From positions 186,001 through 250,000 of the forward strand of contig NZ_JACHJQ010000009.1 in assembly GCF_014203735.1 (NCBI RefSeq): a stretch of 64,000 nt of DNA. Reading direction: 5' to 3'. Both the position numbers and the translations under genes were made by a program. The notes below the pieces were generated by a model. It was not told where the DNA came from. It saw only the letters and a program-made list of their open reading frames with translations, and did no database searches. This DNA is from Actinophytocola algeriensis. Lineage in GTDB: Bacteria; Actinomycetota; Actinomycetes; Mycobacteriales; Pseudonocardiaceae. Shown here in pieces: positions 1 through 7,226 of the stretch (position 1 is the first letter of the stretch; the number at the start of each line of letters is the position of its first letter).

Positions 1-201
1 GTGGGACGGGCCATCGCGGTGCTGGACGGCCGCGAGTACGTGCTGCCGGAGGACGTGAAGGAGTGCGCGGTCGCCGCGCTCGCGCACCGGCTGACGCTGC
101 GGCCGGAGACGTGGAGTTCCGGCGTGACCGCCATGCAGGTCGTGACCGAGCTGCTGGGCCAGGTGCCCGGCCCGGCGACCACGCGGCCGGACCGGCCATG
201 A
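1..201 (+). CDS. MoxR-family AAA+ ATPase, C-terminal end (partial)
   Basis: Only the last 66 codons are in the window. They match the C-terminal lid region of MoxR-type AAA+ ATPases: an ASPEDV-like segment (VLPEDVKECAVAALAHR) followed by the short helix that ends the family. MoxR ATPases act as chaperone-like factors that often work with VWA/DUF58 partners. The stop overlaps the start of the next gene in an ATGA (198-201), so the two are probably translationally coupled, and the DUF58 neighbour supports the assignment. The true start lies upstream of the window. The GTG at position 1 is simply the first base and should not be read as a start codon. Confidence 0.85.
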   Translation: MGRAIAVLDGREYVLPEDVKECAVAALAHRLTLRPETWSSGVTAMQVVTELLGQVPGPATTRPDRP

Positions 202-1580
202 CGACCGGGGCGCCGACGCGGATCCGCGAACCCAAGGCCGTCGCCTGGTTCCTGGCCCGCCGCGCGGTCCGCCTCCAGGGCTGGCGGCGCACCGACGCGC
301 TGGTCCGCGCACTGGTCTGCGGGGCAGGGCTGATGCTCGTCGGCCTGGTGATGCACCGCGTCGAGCTCGCGCTGATGGGGCTGCCGCTGGTGGTCGGCCT
401 GCTGCTCACGAAGACCCCGTCCGGCACCCCGTCGGTCACGTCCGCGCGGGGTCCCGACACCGTCGACGCCGGCCTGGACGCGGTGGTCGGCGTGACCGTG
501 AAGCCGGGGGAGGGCGCCGTGCTCAGCGCCCTGCGGATGCCCCTGTCGACGACTCCGGGTGTCGGCCCGGTGCACCTGCTGCCCGCCGCCGACGGCGAGG
601 TGCGGACGAGGCTCGCGTGGAACGCCTGGGGCCAGGGCATCTACCTGCGCCCGGACTACCTGTTCGCGAGCCACGACGGGCTGCACGTGTTCGGCCCGGT
701 CGTCGGCGTCGCCGCGCGGCACACGGTCCTGCCGCCCATCGAGCCGCTCGTGCCGGGGCCGCTGCCGCCGCGCGCGGCCGGGCTCGTCGGCGCGCACCGC
801 TCCACCCGCGCCGGTGACGGCATGGAGCTGCGGGACATCCGCCCGTTCCAGCCAGGAGACCGGCTACGCCGTATCGACTGGCGGGTGACGCTGCGGACCT
901 CCGCCGCCGTGGGCGGCGCGCTCGTGCCCCAGGCTCTGCACGTCCGCGAGCGGCACGCCGAGGCCGACGCGGACCTCATCCTGGCGCTCGACACCCGCCT
1001 CGACGTGGCCCGTGAGGTCGCCGAGTGGAACGCCCACCCGGTCGGCACGGACGTGCGGCAGGGCGGCAGCCTCGACCTCGGGGTCCGCGCGGCGGCCTCG
1101 ATCGCCGCGGCGTACCTGCGCAACGGCGACCGCGTCGGGCTCATCGACCTCGGCCACCCGAGGGGCGGCGTGCCGGCGGGGGCAGGCCACCGGCAGCTCC
1201 AGCGGATCCGCCACCAGCTCGTGCACACCGCCCGCCGGGTGGAAGGCAGCGGCGACCCGGTGCTCAACCACGCGCAGGTGCCGCCGGGCGCGACGGTCGT
1301 AGTGCTGTCGCCGTTCCTCGACGACCAGCTGGTCGACGTGACCGTGCGGCTCACCCGCCGCGGCAGGGTGGTGCTGGCCGTGGACCTGATGCCCGCCGAG
1401 CTGGCGGCGGACCGGACGACACCGTGGGGCGCGGCGGTGGTGTCGATCGTGCGGGCCGAGCACGCGATGCGCCTGCGTGCCATGGCCGGGCACGGTGTGG
1501 TCGTGGTCCCGTGGGGCCACGACGGCGCGGGCGGCCAGGTCGCCGCGATCCTGCGCCGGACGAGGGGGCGGCGGCGATGA
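198..1580 (+). CDS. DUF58 domain-containing membrane protein
   Basis: The protein has 460 residues. Two hydrophobic segments near residues 36-70 form an N-terminal membrane hairpin. The DUF58 signature follows around residues 207-234 (ELRDIRPFQPGDRLRRIDWR), the conserved R-x-Y/F-x-PGD-x-x-R-x-I-D-W core. The C-terminal part resembles a VWA fold. DUF58 proteins are encoded beside MoxR ATPases and are thought to be their substrates or partners; the precise biochemical role is not known. The start is fixed by the ATGA overlap with the MoxR stop, and its own stop overlaps the next start in the same way (1577-1580), so the three genes form one operon. Confidence 0.9.
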   Translation: MTTGAPTRIREPKAVAWFLARRAVRLQGWRRTDALVRALVCGAGLMLVGLVMHRVELALMGLPLVVGLLLTKTPSGTPSVTSARGPDTVDAGLDAVVGVTVKPGEGAVLSALRMPLSTTPGVGPVHLLPAADGEVRTRLAWNAWGQGIYLRPDYLFASHDGLHVFGPVVGVAARHTVLPPIEPLVPGPLPPRAAGLVGAHRSTRAGDGMELRDIRPFQPGDRLRRIDWRVTLRTSAAVGGALVPQALHVRERHAEADADLILALDTRLDVAREVAEWNAHPVGTDVRQGGSLDLGVRAAASIAAAYLRNGDRVGLIDLGHPRGGVPAGAGHRQLQRIRHQLVHTARRVEGSGDPVLNHAQVPPGATVVVLSPFLDDQLVDVTVRLTRRGRVVLAVDLMPAELAADRTTPWGAAVVSIVRAEHAMRLRAMAGHGVVVVPWGHDGAGGQVAAILRRTRGRRR

Positions 1581-2089
1581 GACCGGACGCGCTGGAACTC
1601 GGCAGGGGAGTACCCGCCGCCCTGCTCCGCGTCGTGATCCTCCTGGCAGGCGCCGCGATCGTGGTCGTGCCGCTGCAGGAGGGCATCACGATCGGCACGC
1701 TGTTCCTGCTGCTGCCCGCCGTGCTGGCGTCGGCCTACGCGCCTGCGTCGCCCGCGCCCGCGGCGGTGATCGTCGTGGTCGCGGTGCTGCTCGCGCTCGC
1801 GGGAGAGGACCCGCTGCGGGCCGAGGTGCTGGTCATGATCCCGCTCGTGCACCTGTTCCACGTGGCGTGCGGGCTCGCGGGCGTGCTGCCCGCGTCCGGG
1901 CGGGTGCACCTGCGTGCGCTGCGGTCGACCGCGCTGCGCTTCCTGCTGGTCCAGGCGGTGACCGCGGCGGTGGTGGTGCTGGTCGCGCTGCTGCCGACCG
2001 GGCGGACGCACCCGGTCGTCGAGGTGCTCGGCCTGGCCGGGCTGGCGGGTGTCGTGCTGGTCGTCGTGTGGCGCCAGCGTGTGAAATAG
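1577..2089 (+). CDS. Small polytopic membrane protein of the MoxR/DUF58 operon
   Basis: The protein has 170 residues and is almost entirely hydrophobic, with about five predicted membrane helices (roughly residues 13-30, 36-50, 57-75, 82-100 and 125-168). I do not recognise a named family. It begins in the ATGA overlap with the DUF58 gene, so it is the third gene of that operon and probably works in the same membrane-associated complex. There are no soluble domains or obvious catalytic residues. A short inverted repeat (TGTGG-GGCA-CCACA, 2093-2106) lies just after the stop. It could be a weak transcription end or an operator for the next gene. Confidence 0.75.
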   Translation: MRPDALELGRGVPAALLRVVILLAGAAIVVVPLQEGITIGTLFLLLPAVLASAYAPASPAPAAVIVVVAVLLALAGEDPLRAEVLVMIPLVHLFHVACGLAGVLPASGRVHLRALRSTALRFLLVQAVTAAVVVLVALLPTGRTHPVVEVLGLAGLAGVVLVVVWRQRVK

Positions 2090-2167
2090 GTGTGTGGGGC
2101 ACCACAGCGAGGACTGTCACAGGCGGGGCGCTGGGCGTGCGGCAGGTCCGGGTGACACCATGGAGAT

Positions 2168-3493
2168 ATGGCGCGAGGACTTTCGCAACCGAAGCGGATC
2201 GTGATATTGGGCGGCGGCTACGTCGGCCTGTACGCGGCTCTGGGACTCCAGCGGAAGCTCAAGGGCAACGAGGCGTCCGTGACCGTCATCGACCCGCAGC
2301 CCCACATGACCTACCAGCCGTTCCTGCCGGAGGCCGCGGCTGGTGCGATCGAGCCGCGCCACGTGGTCGTGCCGCTGCGCAAGACGCTCAAGCGCTGCCA
2401 CGTGCTGACCGCGCGCGTCACGAAGATCTCCCACGCCGACAAGTGCGTCGAGATCGAGGCACCCGACGGCCACACGGAGCAGGTCGGGTTCGACATCCTC
2501 GTCGTGGCGCTCGGCTCGGTGGCCCGCCTGATGCCGATCCCGGGTCTCGCGGAGCAGGGCATCGCGTTCAAGACCATCGGCGAGGCCATCTTCCTGCGCA
2601 ACCACGTGATGTCCAAGCTGGACGCCGCGGCGAGCACAGTGGACCAGGAACTGCGCCGCAAGCTGCTGACGTTCACGTTCGTCGGCGGCGGGTTCGCCGG
2701 CATCGAGGCGCTGGCCGAGCTCGAGGACATGGCCCGGTTCGCGACCAGGTACTACGAGAACATCGAGCCGTCTGACCTGCGGTGGGTGCTGGTCGAGGCG
2801 GCGGGCCGGATCCTGCCGGAGGTCCGCGAGAGCCTCGGCGTCTACACGGTGCTGCAGCTGGAGAAGCGCGGCATCGAGGTCTACCTGTCCACGCTCGCGA
2901 AGTCGTTCGAGAACGGGCACGTGATCCTCTCCGACGGCACCGAGTTCGACAGCGACACGATCGTCTGGACCGCAGGCGTGAAGGCCAACCCGGTACTGGC
3001 CACTTCGGACCTGCCGCTCGACGAGCGCGGCCGCCTCAAGGCGACGCCCACGCTGCAGGTCGAGGGCCTGCCGGACGTGTGGACCGCCGGTGACAACGCG
3101 GCCGTGCCGGACCTGTCGCGCATCGAAGAGGACCCGAGTGCGCTGTGCGCCCCGAACGCGCAGCACGCGGTCCGCCAGGCCAACCAGATGGCCAAGAACA
3201 TCGTGTCCGTGCTGCGTGACAAGCAGCCACGGGATTACTTCCACAAGAATGTCGGCTCGGTGGCGAGCCTCGGCCTGCACAAGGGCGTCGCGGACGTCTA
3301 CAACGTCAAGGCCAAGGGCTTCATCGCGTGGGGCATGCACCGCGGCTATCACGTCGCGCGGGTCCCCACGTTCAACCGGAAATTCCGCGTAGTAGCCGAC
3401 TGGTTACTGAGTGGACTGTTACGCCGCGAGGTCATCTCGATGGGCCAGATCAACAATCCGCGAGCCGAGTTCGATCGCGTGTCGCGAAGCTGA
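2168..3493 (+). CDS. ndh: Type II NADH dehydrogenase (NDH-2)
   Basis: A 441-residue flavoprotein that oxidises NADH and reduces menaquinone at the inner face of the membrane without pumping protons. Evidence is the N-terminal FAD-binding GGGYVG motif (residues 15-20), a second dinucleotide motif GGGFAG near residue 173 for NADH, and an FAD-contacting A-G-D motif (WTAGD) near residue 306. The length is normal for actinobacterial Ndh. The ATG has a close-set GGAG just upstream. Near the 3' end the gene uses the rare codon TTA twice (3404 and 3419). A tRNA that would read this codon by its anticodon is encoded 145 bp downstream. The window also carries proton-pumping NDH-1 (nuo), so the cell has both NADH entry routes. 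Confidence 0.93.
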   Translation: MARGLSQPKRIVILGGGYVGLYAALGLQRKLKGNEASVTVIDPQPHMTYQPFLPEAAAGAIEPRHVVVPLRKTLKRCHVLTARVTKISHADKCVEIEAPDGHTEQVGFDILVVALGSVARLMPIPGLAEQGIAFKTIGEAIFLRNHVMSKLDAAASTVDQELRRKLLTFTFVGGGFAGIEALAELEDMARFATRYYENIEPSDLRWVLVEAAGRILPEVRESLGVYTVLQLEKRGIEVYLSTLAKSFENGHVILSDGTEFDSDTIVWTAGVKANPVLATSDLPLDERGRLKATPTLQVEGLPDVWTAGDNAAVPDLSRIEEDPSALCAPNAQHAVRQANQMAKNIVSVLRDKQPRDYFHKNVGSVASLGLHKGVADVYNVKAKGFIAWGMHRGYHVARVPTFNRKFRVVADWLLSGLLRREVISMGQINNPRAEFDRVSRS

Positions 3494-3637
3494 CTAGCGC
3501 GTTTTCGACAGACACCGCCAGGTAGCCTTACCCAGTCCAGGACGGGTAGAGCCAACTGGCGTATCGCGGATTGGTCCAGCGGCAGGATTTTCCGAAAACC
3601 CGTCCGTAGCCACGTGATCACGTCCTAGGCTGCGGCT

Positions 3638-3711
3638 GCCCCCGTAGCCCAACTGGCAGAGGCAGCCCCCTTAAAAGGGGTGGAGTGCCGGTTCGAATCC
3701 GGTCGGGGGCA
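3638..3711 (+). tRNA. tRNA with anticodon UAA and a short variable loop (Leu-type codon, class I shape)
   Basis: All four stems close. The acceptor GCCCCCG (3638-3644) pairs with CGGGGGC (3704-3710). The D stem is GCCC/AGGC with a mismatched last pair. The anticodon stem is GCCCC/GGGGT with loop CTTAAAA. The T stem is GCCGG/CCGGT around TTCGAAT. The anticodon is TAA (3672-3674), which would decode the leucine codon UUA. The variable loop is only 5 nt (3682-3686), whereas bacterial tRNA-Leu, including bldA, normally has a long variable arm. The 3' end is A-CA, with no encoded CCA. The fold is convincing; the amino-acid identity is uncertain for this reason. Confidence 0.8.
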
Positions 3712-3914
3712 CAGCGATTCTCACCTTTCTCGCCCGTTCTTCGCGACTCCCAGCAATTGCACTGACACGCAGTGTGGTCCCATTTCGCGTGCTTTTTGTG
3801 GGAACGTTTGCATCCATGCAGGTGAGAGTGCGTGTGAACACGGTGGACACATGAACGATCGCGTTCCGCGACCAGGAAAGCGCTAACCCGGCGGGTTGAC
3901 AGCCGCGCTATATT

Positions 3915-3944
3915 CAACCTGTAGGTTAATTAACCGGACGGTTG
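3915..3944. promoter_or_regulatory. Double-palindromic operator upstream of the ArsR-type regulator
   Basis: The 30 bp read CAACC-N4-GGTTAATTAACC-N4-GGTTG, a perfect dyad centred at 3929.5. It can also be read as two tandem AACC-N4-GGTT sites separated by AATT. A TTGACA hexamer (3896-3901) lies just upstream and the regulator ATG is at 3951, so a bound repressor would cover the core promoter. Autoregulation by the adjacent winged-helix protein is the natural reading; it is inferred. Confidence 0.65.
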
Positions 3945-3950
3945 AGCACG

Positions 3951-4283
3951 ATGGATCATCTGAGCACGACGTTCGCCGCGCTGGCGGACCCCACCCGCCG
4001 CGCCATCCTGGCGCGGCTCGCGGACGGCGAGGCGACGGTCACCGAGCTGGCCGAGCCGTTCGCGATGAGCCTCCCGGCGGTCTCGAAGCACCTGAAGGTC
4101 CTCGAGCACGCCGGGCTGATCACGCGGACGCGCACCGCGCAGTGGCGGCCGTGCCGGCTGGACGCCGCTCCGCTGAAGGAGGTGACCGGCTGGCTGGCCG
4201 AGTACCGCCGGTTCTGGGAGGACAGTTTCGACCGGATGGACGACCACCTCCGCGAACTGCAGAACAAGAGGAAGAACTCATGA
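3951..4283 (+). CDS. ArsR/SmtB-type winged-helix regulator (SdpR-like)
   Basis: A 110-residue winged-helix repressor. It has the typical order: LADPTRRAILARLADGE in helices 1-2, then VTELAEPFAMSLPAVSKHLKVLEHAGLI as the recognition helix-turn-helix and start of the wing. No metal-binding cysteine pair is present, so it belongs to the non-metal group that usually sits before an SRPBCC/AHSA1 gene, exactly as here. I chose ATG 3951; a TTG at 3942 would add three residues but lies inside the operator. No Shine-Dalgarno is evident, which suggests a leaderless or weakly led transcript. It overlaps the next gene by ATGA. Confidence 0.88.
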   Translation: MDHLSTTFAALADPTRRAILARLADGEATVTELAEPFAMSLPAVSKHLKVLEHAGLITRTRTAQWRPCRLDAAPLKEVTGWLAEYRRFWEDSFDRMDDHLRELQNKRKNS

Positions 4284-4717
4284 CCGACCTGACCATCACC
4301 CGGTTGTTCGACGCGCCGCGTGAGCTCGTCTTCGAGGTCTGGACGAACCCCGACCACCTCGCGAAGTGGTGGGGCCCCAAGGGCTTCCACGCCTCGTCGT
4401 GCACGGTCCGGCTCGAGGAGGGGGGCAGGTGGCGGACCTGTATCACCGACGGTGCGGTCGAGTACTGGTCCAGTGGCGTCTACCAGGAGATCGTGCCGCC
4501 GGAACGGCTGGTGTTCAGCTTCTCGTGGGAGGAGCCGAAGGGCACCCGCGAGCACGACACCCTCGTCACCGTCACGTTCACCGACCGCGACGGCAAGACC
4601 GAGATGACCTTCCACCAGGCGATCTTCCGCACGGTCGCCGAACGCGACAGCCACGTCGGCGGCTGGCAGGAGTGCTTCGCCGACCTCGCCGCACACCTCA
4701 AGGAGAGCACACCATGA
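4280..4717 (+). CDS. SRPBCC/AHSA1-domain protein
   Basis: The protein has 145 residues and is a single START-like (AHSA1, CalC/SRPBCC) fold. It opens with the characteristic TRLFDAPRELVFEVWTNPDHLAKWWGP, and the C-terminal long helix contains GGWQECFADLAAHL. Proteins of this group bind hydrophobic ligands; none is known for this one. It is the second gene of a four-gene operon whose members overlap by 4 bp each (ArsR, SRPBCC, PPOX-like, DUF899), so it should be expressed with, and probably repressed by, the upstream ArsR protein. Confidence 0.88.
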   Translation: MTDLTITRLFDAPRELVFEVWTNPDHLAKWWGPKGFHASSCTVRLEEGGRWRTCITDGAVEYWSSGVYQEIVPPERLVFSFSWEEPKGTREHDTLVTVTFTDRDGKTEMTFHQAIFRTVAERDSHVGGWQECFADLAAHLKESTP

Positions 4718-5232
4718 ACACTGTGACGGACACAGTGCACAGCCGGCTGGACGACCGGCTGGCGCAAGGCGACATCCGCTTGCTCAGCACCGACGTCGCC
4801 CAGCGGAGGCTGGCGGCCCTGAGCCCGCTGCGGCTCGCGTACGTGGCGCAGGACGGCACCCCGAGGGTCGTGCCGGTCTCGTTCCACTGGACCGGCGAGG
4901 AGATCGTGATGGGCGGCTTCGCGCCGTCCGCCCGCGGCCGCGCGCTGCGCGCCAACCCGAGGGTGGCGCTCACCATCGACACCGACGAGCAGCAGCCCGA
5001 GGTGCTGTCCGTCCGCGGCGACGCGGTGGTCACCGAGGTCCGCGGCATGGTGCCGGAGTACGAGACGTACATGCGTGCGGGCATGCCCGCCGAGGCGGCG
5101 GACGCGTACTTCGCCGAACTGCGGGCGCGGGACGTGCTCATGGAGCGCATCGCGGTCCGCCCCGACTGGGTCGGCGTCGTCGACTTCACGACGCGGTACC
5201 CGGCCGCCATGCCCGAGTGGTTGCGGTCATGA
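4714..5232 (+). CDS. Pyridoxamine 5'-phosphate oxidase-fold protein
   Basis: The protein has 172 residues and a split-barrel flavin-binding fold typical of the PNPOx-like superfamily: LRLAYVAQDGTPRVVPVSFHW is the first strand pair, followed by ARGRALRANPRVALTID, a common flavin-phosphate region. Whether it uses FMN, F420 or another cofactor cannot be decided from the motifs. It starts in an ATGA overlap with the SRPBCC gene and ends in one with the DUF899 gene, so it is translationally coupled on both sides. The function within the operon is unknown; a redox or detoxification role is a guess from context. Confidence 0.8.
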   Translation: MNTVTDTVHSRLDDRLAQGDIRLLSTDVAQRRLAALSPLRLAYVAQDGTPRVVPVSFHWTGEEIVMGGFAPSARGRALRANPRVALTIDTDEQQPEVLSVRGDAVVTEVRGMVPEYETYMRAGMPAEAADAYFAELRARDVLMERIAVRPDWVGVVDFTTRYPAAMPEWLRS

Positions 5233-5882
5233 GCGCCGCGCTGCCCGAGGTCGTGTCGCAGGAGGAGTGGGCGGCGGCACGGGAGAGCCTGCTGGTCGAG
5301 GAGAAGGCCGCGCTGCGGGCGCTGGACAAGGTGAACGCGCAGCGCCGCCGCCTGCCGATGGTCCGGTGGGACACGTCGTACGTGTTCCGGTCGGTCGACG
5401 GCGAGGCGAGCCTGCTGGACCTGTTCGACGGCCGCCGCCAGCTGATCACGTACCACTACATGATGTTCCCGGGCGACCCGCACCGGTGCTCCGGCTGCGC
5501 GTTCCTGGTGGACAACATGCCGGTGCGCCACGAGGCCCTGAACAACCGCGACGTGACACTCGTGGTGACCGCACCGGCGCCGCTCGAGGAGAGCGAGCCG
5601 TTCCGGCAGCGGATGGGCTGGACCATGCCCTGGTACTCGACGCACGGGTCGACGTTCACGGCCGACTGCGGCGCCGGGCACGGCTTCGGTGTGAGCGTGT
5701 TCCTGCGCGACGGTGACGACGTGTACCGGACGTACTACACGACCGGGCGCGGCGGTGACCTGCTGGTCGGCACCCTCCGTTACCTGGACCTGACCCCGAT
5801 GGGCAGGCATGAGGAGTGGGAGGAGTCGGGCCGGGGCACCGACGCCCCGGGAAGTTGGTGGCGACTTCACGACGAGTACTGA
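5229..5882 (+). CDS. DUF899 thioredoxin-like protein
   Basis: The 217-residue protein matches the DUF899 family: an N-terminal helical EEWxxAR segment, RRxLPMVRWD, then a thioredoxin-like core with YHYMMFPGDPHRCSGC (residues 77-92) that carries the family cysteine pair C89 and C92. The C-terminal WWRLHDEY ending is also typical. DUF899 proteins are common in actinobacteria next to ArsR/AHSA1 pairs, and no reaction is established. This gene closes the operon. Within the downstream gap, GTTAC and GTAAC arms flank about 10 bp before the next gene's strong GGAGGTGA ribosome site. Confidence 0.87.
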   Translation: MSAALPEVVSQEEWAAARESLLVEEKAALRALDKVNAQRRRLPMVRWDTSYVFRSVDGEASLLDLFDGRRQLITYHYMMFPGDPHRCSGCAFLVDNMPVRHEALNNRDVTLVVTAPAPLEESEPFRQRMGWTMPWYSTHGSTFTADCGAGHGFGVSVFLRDGDDVYRTYYTTGRGGDLLVGTLRYLDLTPMGRHEEWEESGRGTDAPGSWWRLHDEY

Positions 5883-5923
5883 GTTACTGTTAATCGCGGT
5901 AACACTCAACGTGGAGGTGACGG

Positions 5924-6736
5924 ATGGCCCGGCAGCCCATCGAGGTCGCGTTCGAGCGGCGGGGGAACGGCAGCCCGCTGGTGCTGCTCCACGGCATCGG
6001 GCACCGCTGGCAGGCCTGGGAGCCGGTGCTCGACGCGCTGACGGCCCAGCACGACGTCATCGCGGTGGACCTGCCCGGCTTCGGCAGGTCGCCGCTGCTG
6101 CCGGACGGCCGCGGCTACGACATGGCGAGCGCGGTGCAGGCGTGCGCCGACATCTTCGAGGACATGGGGCTCGGCCGTCCGCACGTGGCGGGGAACTCGC
6201 TGGGGGCGGTGATCGGTCTCGAGCTGGCGTCGCGGGGCCTGGTGACCTCGGCGACGGCCCTGGCTCCCGCGGGGTTCTGGACTCCCCGGGACCGGGCGTG
6301 GGCGCTGCGGGTGCTGTCGATGATCAGGATGTCGGGGCGGTCGCCGTCGTGGCTGCTCGCGCCGCTCCTCCGCAACCGGCTCTTCCGGATGGCCGCCGGT
6401 TGCCTGCTGTACGGGCACCCGTCGCGGATGACGGCGGAGATCATGCTGGCCGACCTGGCGTCGATGGTGGGCGCGTCGGCGTTCGACCTGGTCGCGGCGG
6501 CGGGGCGGGACTACGTGTACGCGTCGCCACCGCCGACCGTGCCGGTGACGGTGGCGTGGGGGACGCGGGACCGGATCCTGTGGCCGCGCCAGGCCAGGCG
6601 GGCCGCCGAGCTGCTGCCGAGGGCCCGGCACGTGTGGCTGCCGGGCGCCGGCCACGTGCCGATGATCGACTCGCCGTCGGAGGTGGCGTCGCTGATCTTG
6701 CAGACGTGTGCGTCGGAGTCCGCGCGGGCCGCTTGA
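5924..6736 (+). CDS. Alpha/beta-fold hydrolase
   Basis: The protein has 270 residues. The oxyanion HGIGH motif is at 23-27. The nucleophile elbow GNSLG puts Ser92 as nucleophile, the acid is Asp216 in WGTRD, and the base is His244 in GAGHVPM. The order and spacing are normal for the alpha/beta hydrolase superfamily; the substrate cannot be predicted. A very good ribosome site (GGAGGTGA) precedes the ATG. The gene is separated by 41 bp from the DUF899 gene, with a small inverted repeat between them, so it may have its own promoter. Confidence 0.9.
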   Translation: MARQPIEVAFERRGNGSPLVLLHGIGHRWQAWEPVLDALTAQHDVIAVDLPGFGRSPLLPDGRGYDMASAVQACADIFEDMGLGRPHVAGNSLGAVIGLELASRGLVTSATALAPAGFWTPRDRAWALRVLSMIRMSGRSPSWLLAPLLRNRLFRMAAGCLLYGHPSRMTAEIMLADLASMVGASAFDLVAAAGRDYVYASPPPTVPVTVAWGTRDRILWPRQARRAAELLPRARHVWLPGAGHVPMIDSPSEVASLILQTCASESARAA

Positions 6737-6769
6737 TCTCAGGTTTGGTCGAGGTTGCACGATGGCGGT

Positions 6770-7180
6770 ATGGAAGAGCGACTGCTTGCGCTGCTCGGGG
6801 AGCGGCATCAGGGTGTGCTGACCACGGTGAAGCGGGACGGACGGCCGCAGCTGTCCAACGTGAGTTACGCCTTCGCCGACGGGGTGGTCCGGGTGTCGGT
6901 GACCGCGGGCCGGGCGAAGACGAAGAACCTGCAACGGGATCCCCGGGCCAGTTTCTACGTCTGTGCGCCGGATTTCCGGTCCTACGTCGTGGCTGAGGGC
7001 GTGGCTTCGTTGTCGGCGGTGGCCGCTGCCGCGGACGACCCCGCGGTGGACGAGCTGGTGGAGTTGTACCGGGCTGTCGCGGGGGAACACCCGGACTGGG
7101 ACGAGTACCGGGCCGCGATGGTGGCGGATCAGCGGTTGGTGGTCCGGATCCCGGTGGACCGGGTCTACGGGATGGCCTGA
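6770..7180 (+). CDS. PPOX-class F420-dependent oxidoreductase-like protein
   Basis: The protein has 136 residues. It is a compact split barrel with the signature GVLTTVKRDGRPQLSNVSY near the N terminus and TKNLQRDPRASFYV in the middle, as in the Rv1155-like F420-dependent flavin/deazaflavin reductases of actinobacteria. The C-terminal half is shorter than in true PNPOx enzymes. I chose ATG 6770 over the in-frame TTG at 6755 because the family begins close to the first barrel strand. The gene ends just before a strong bidirectional hairpin terminator shared with the convergent coiled-coil gene. Confidence 0.85.
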   Translation: MEERLLALLGERHQGVLTTVKRDGRPQLSNVSYAFADGVVRVSVTAGRAKTKNLQRDPRASFYVCAPDFRSYVVAEGVASLSAVAAAADDPAVDELVELYRAVAGEHPDWDEYRAAMVADQRLVVRIPVDRVYGMA

Positions 7181-7186
7181 GCCCGC

Positions 7187-7218
7187 GCGGACAGACCCGC
7201 CTCCGCGGGTCTGTCCGC
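7187..7218. terminator. Bidirectional hairpin between convergent genes
   Basis: A perfect 14-bp stem, GCGGACAGACCCGC (7187-7200) with its complement at 7205-7218, around a 4-nt CTCC loop. It sits 7 bp after one stop and 8 bp before the other. No U tract is visible, as is common in actinobacteria. Confidence 0.8.
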
Positions 7219-7226
7219 CGACAGCG

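Noticed and set aside
3565-3635. A second tRNA before the UAA tRNA, suggested by TGGTCCAGCGGCAGGATT and a TTCCGAA loop
   Set aside because: The D-arm-like piece is not followed by a T arm and no acceptor stem closes. It is at most a remnant.
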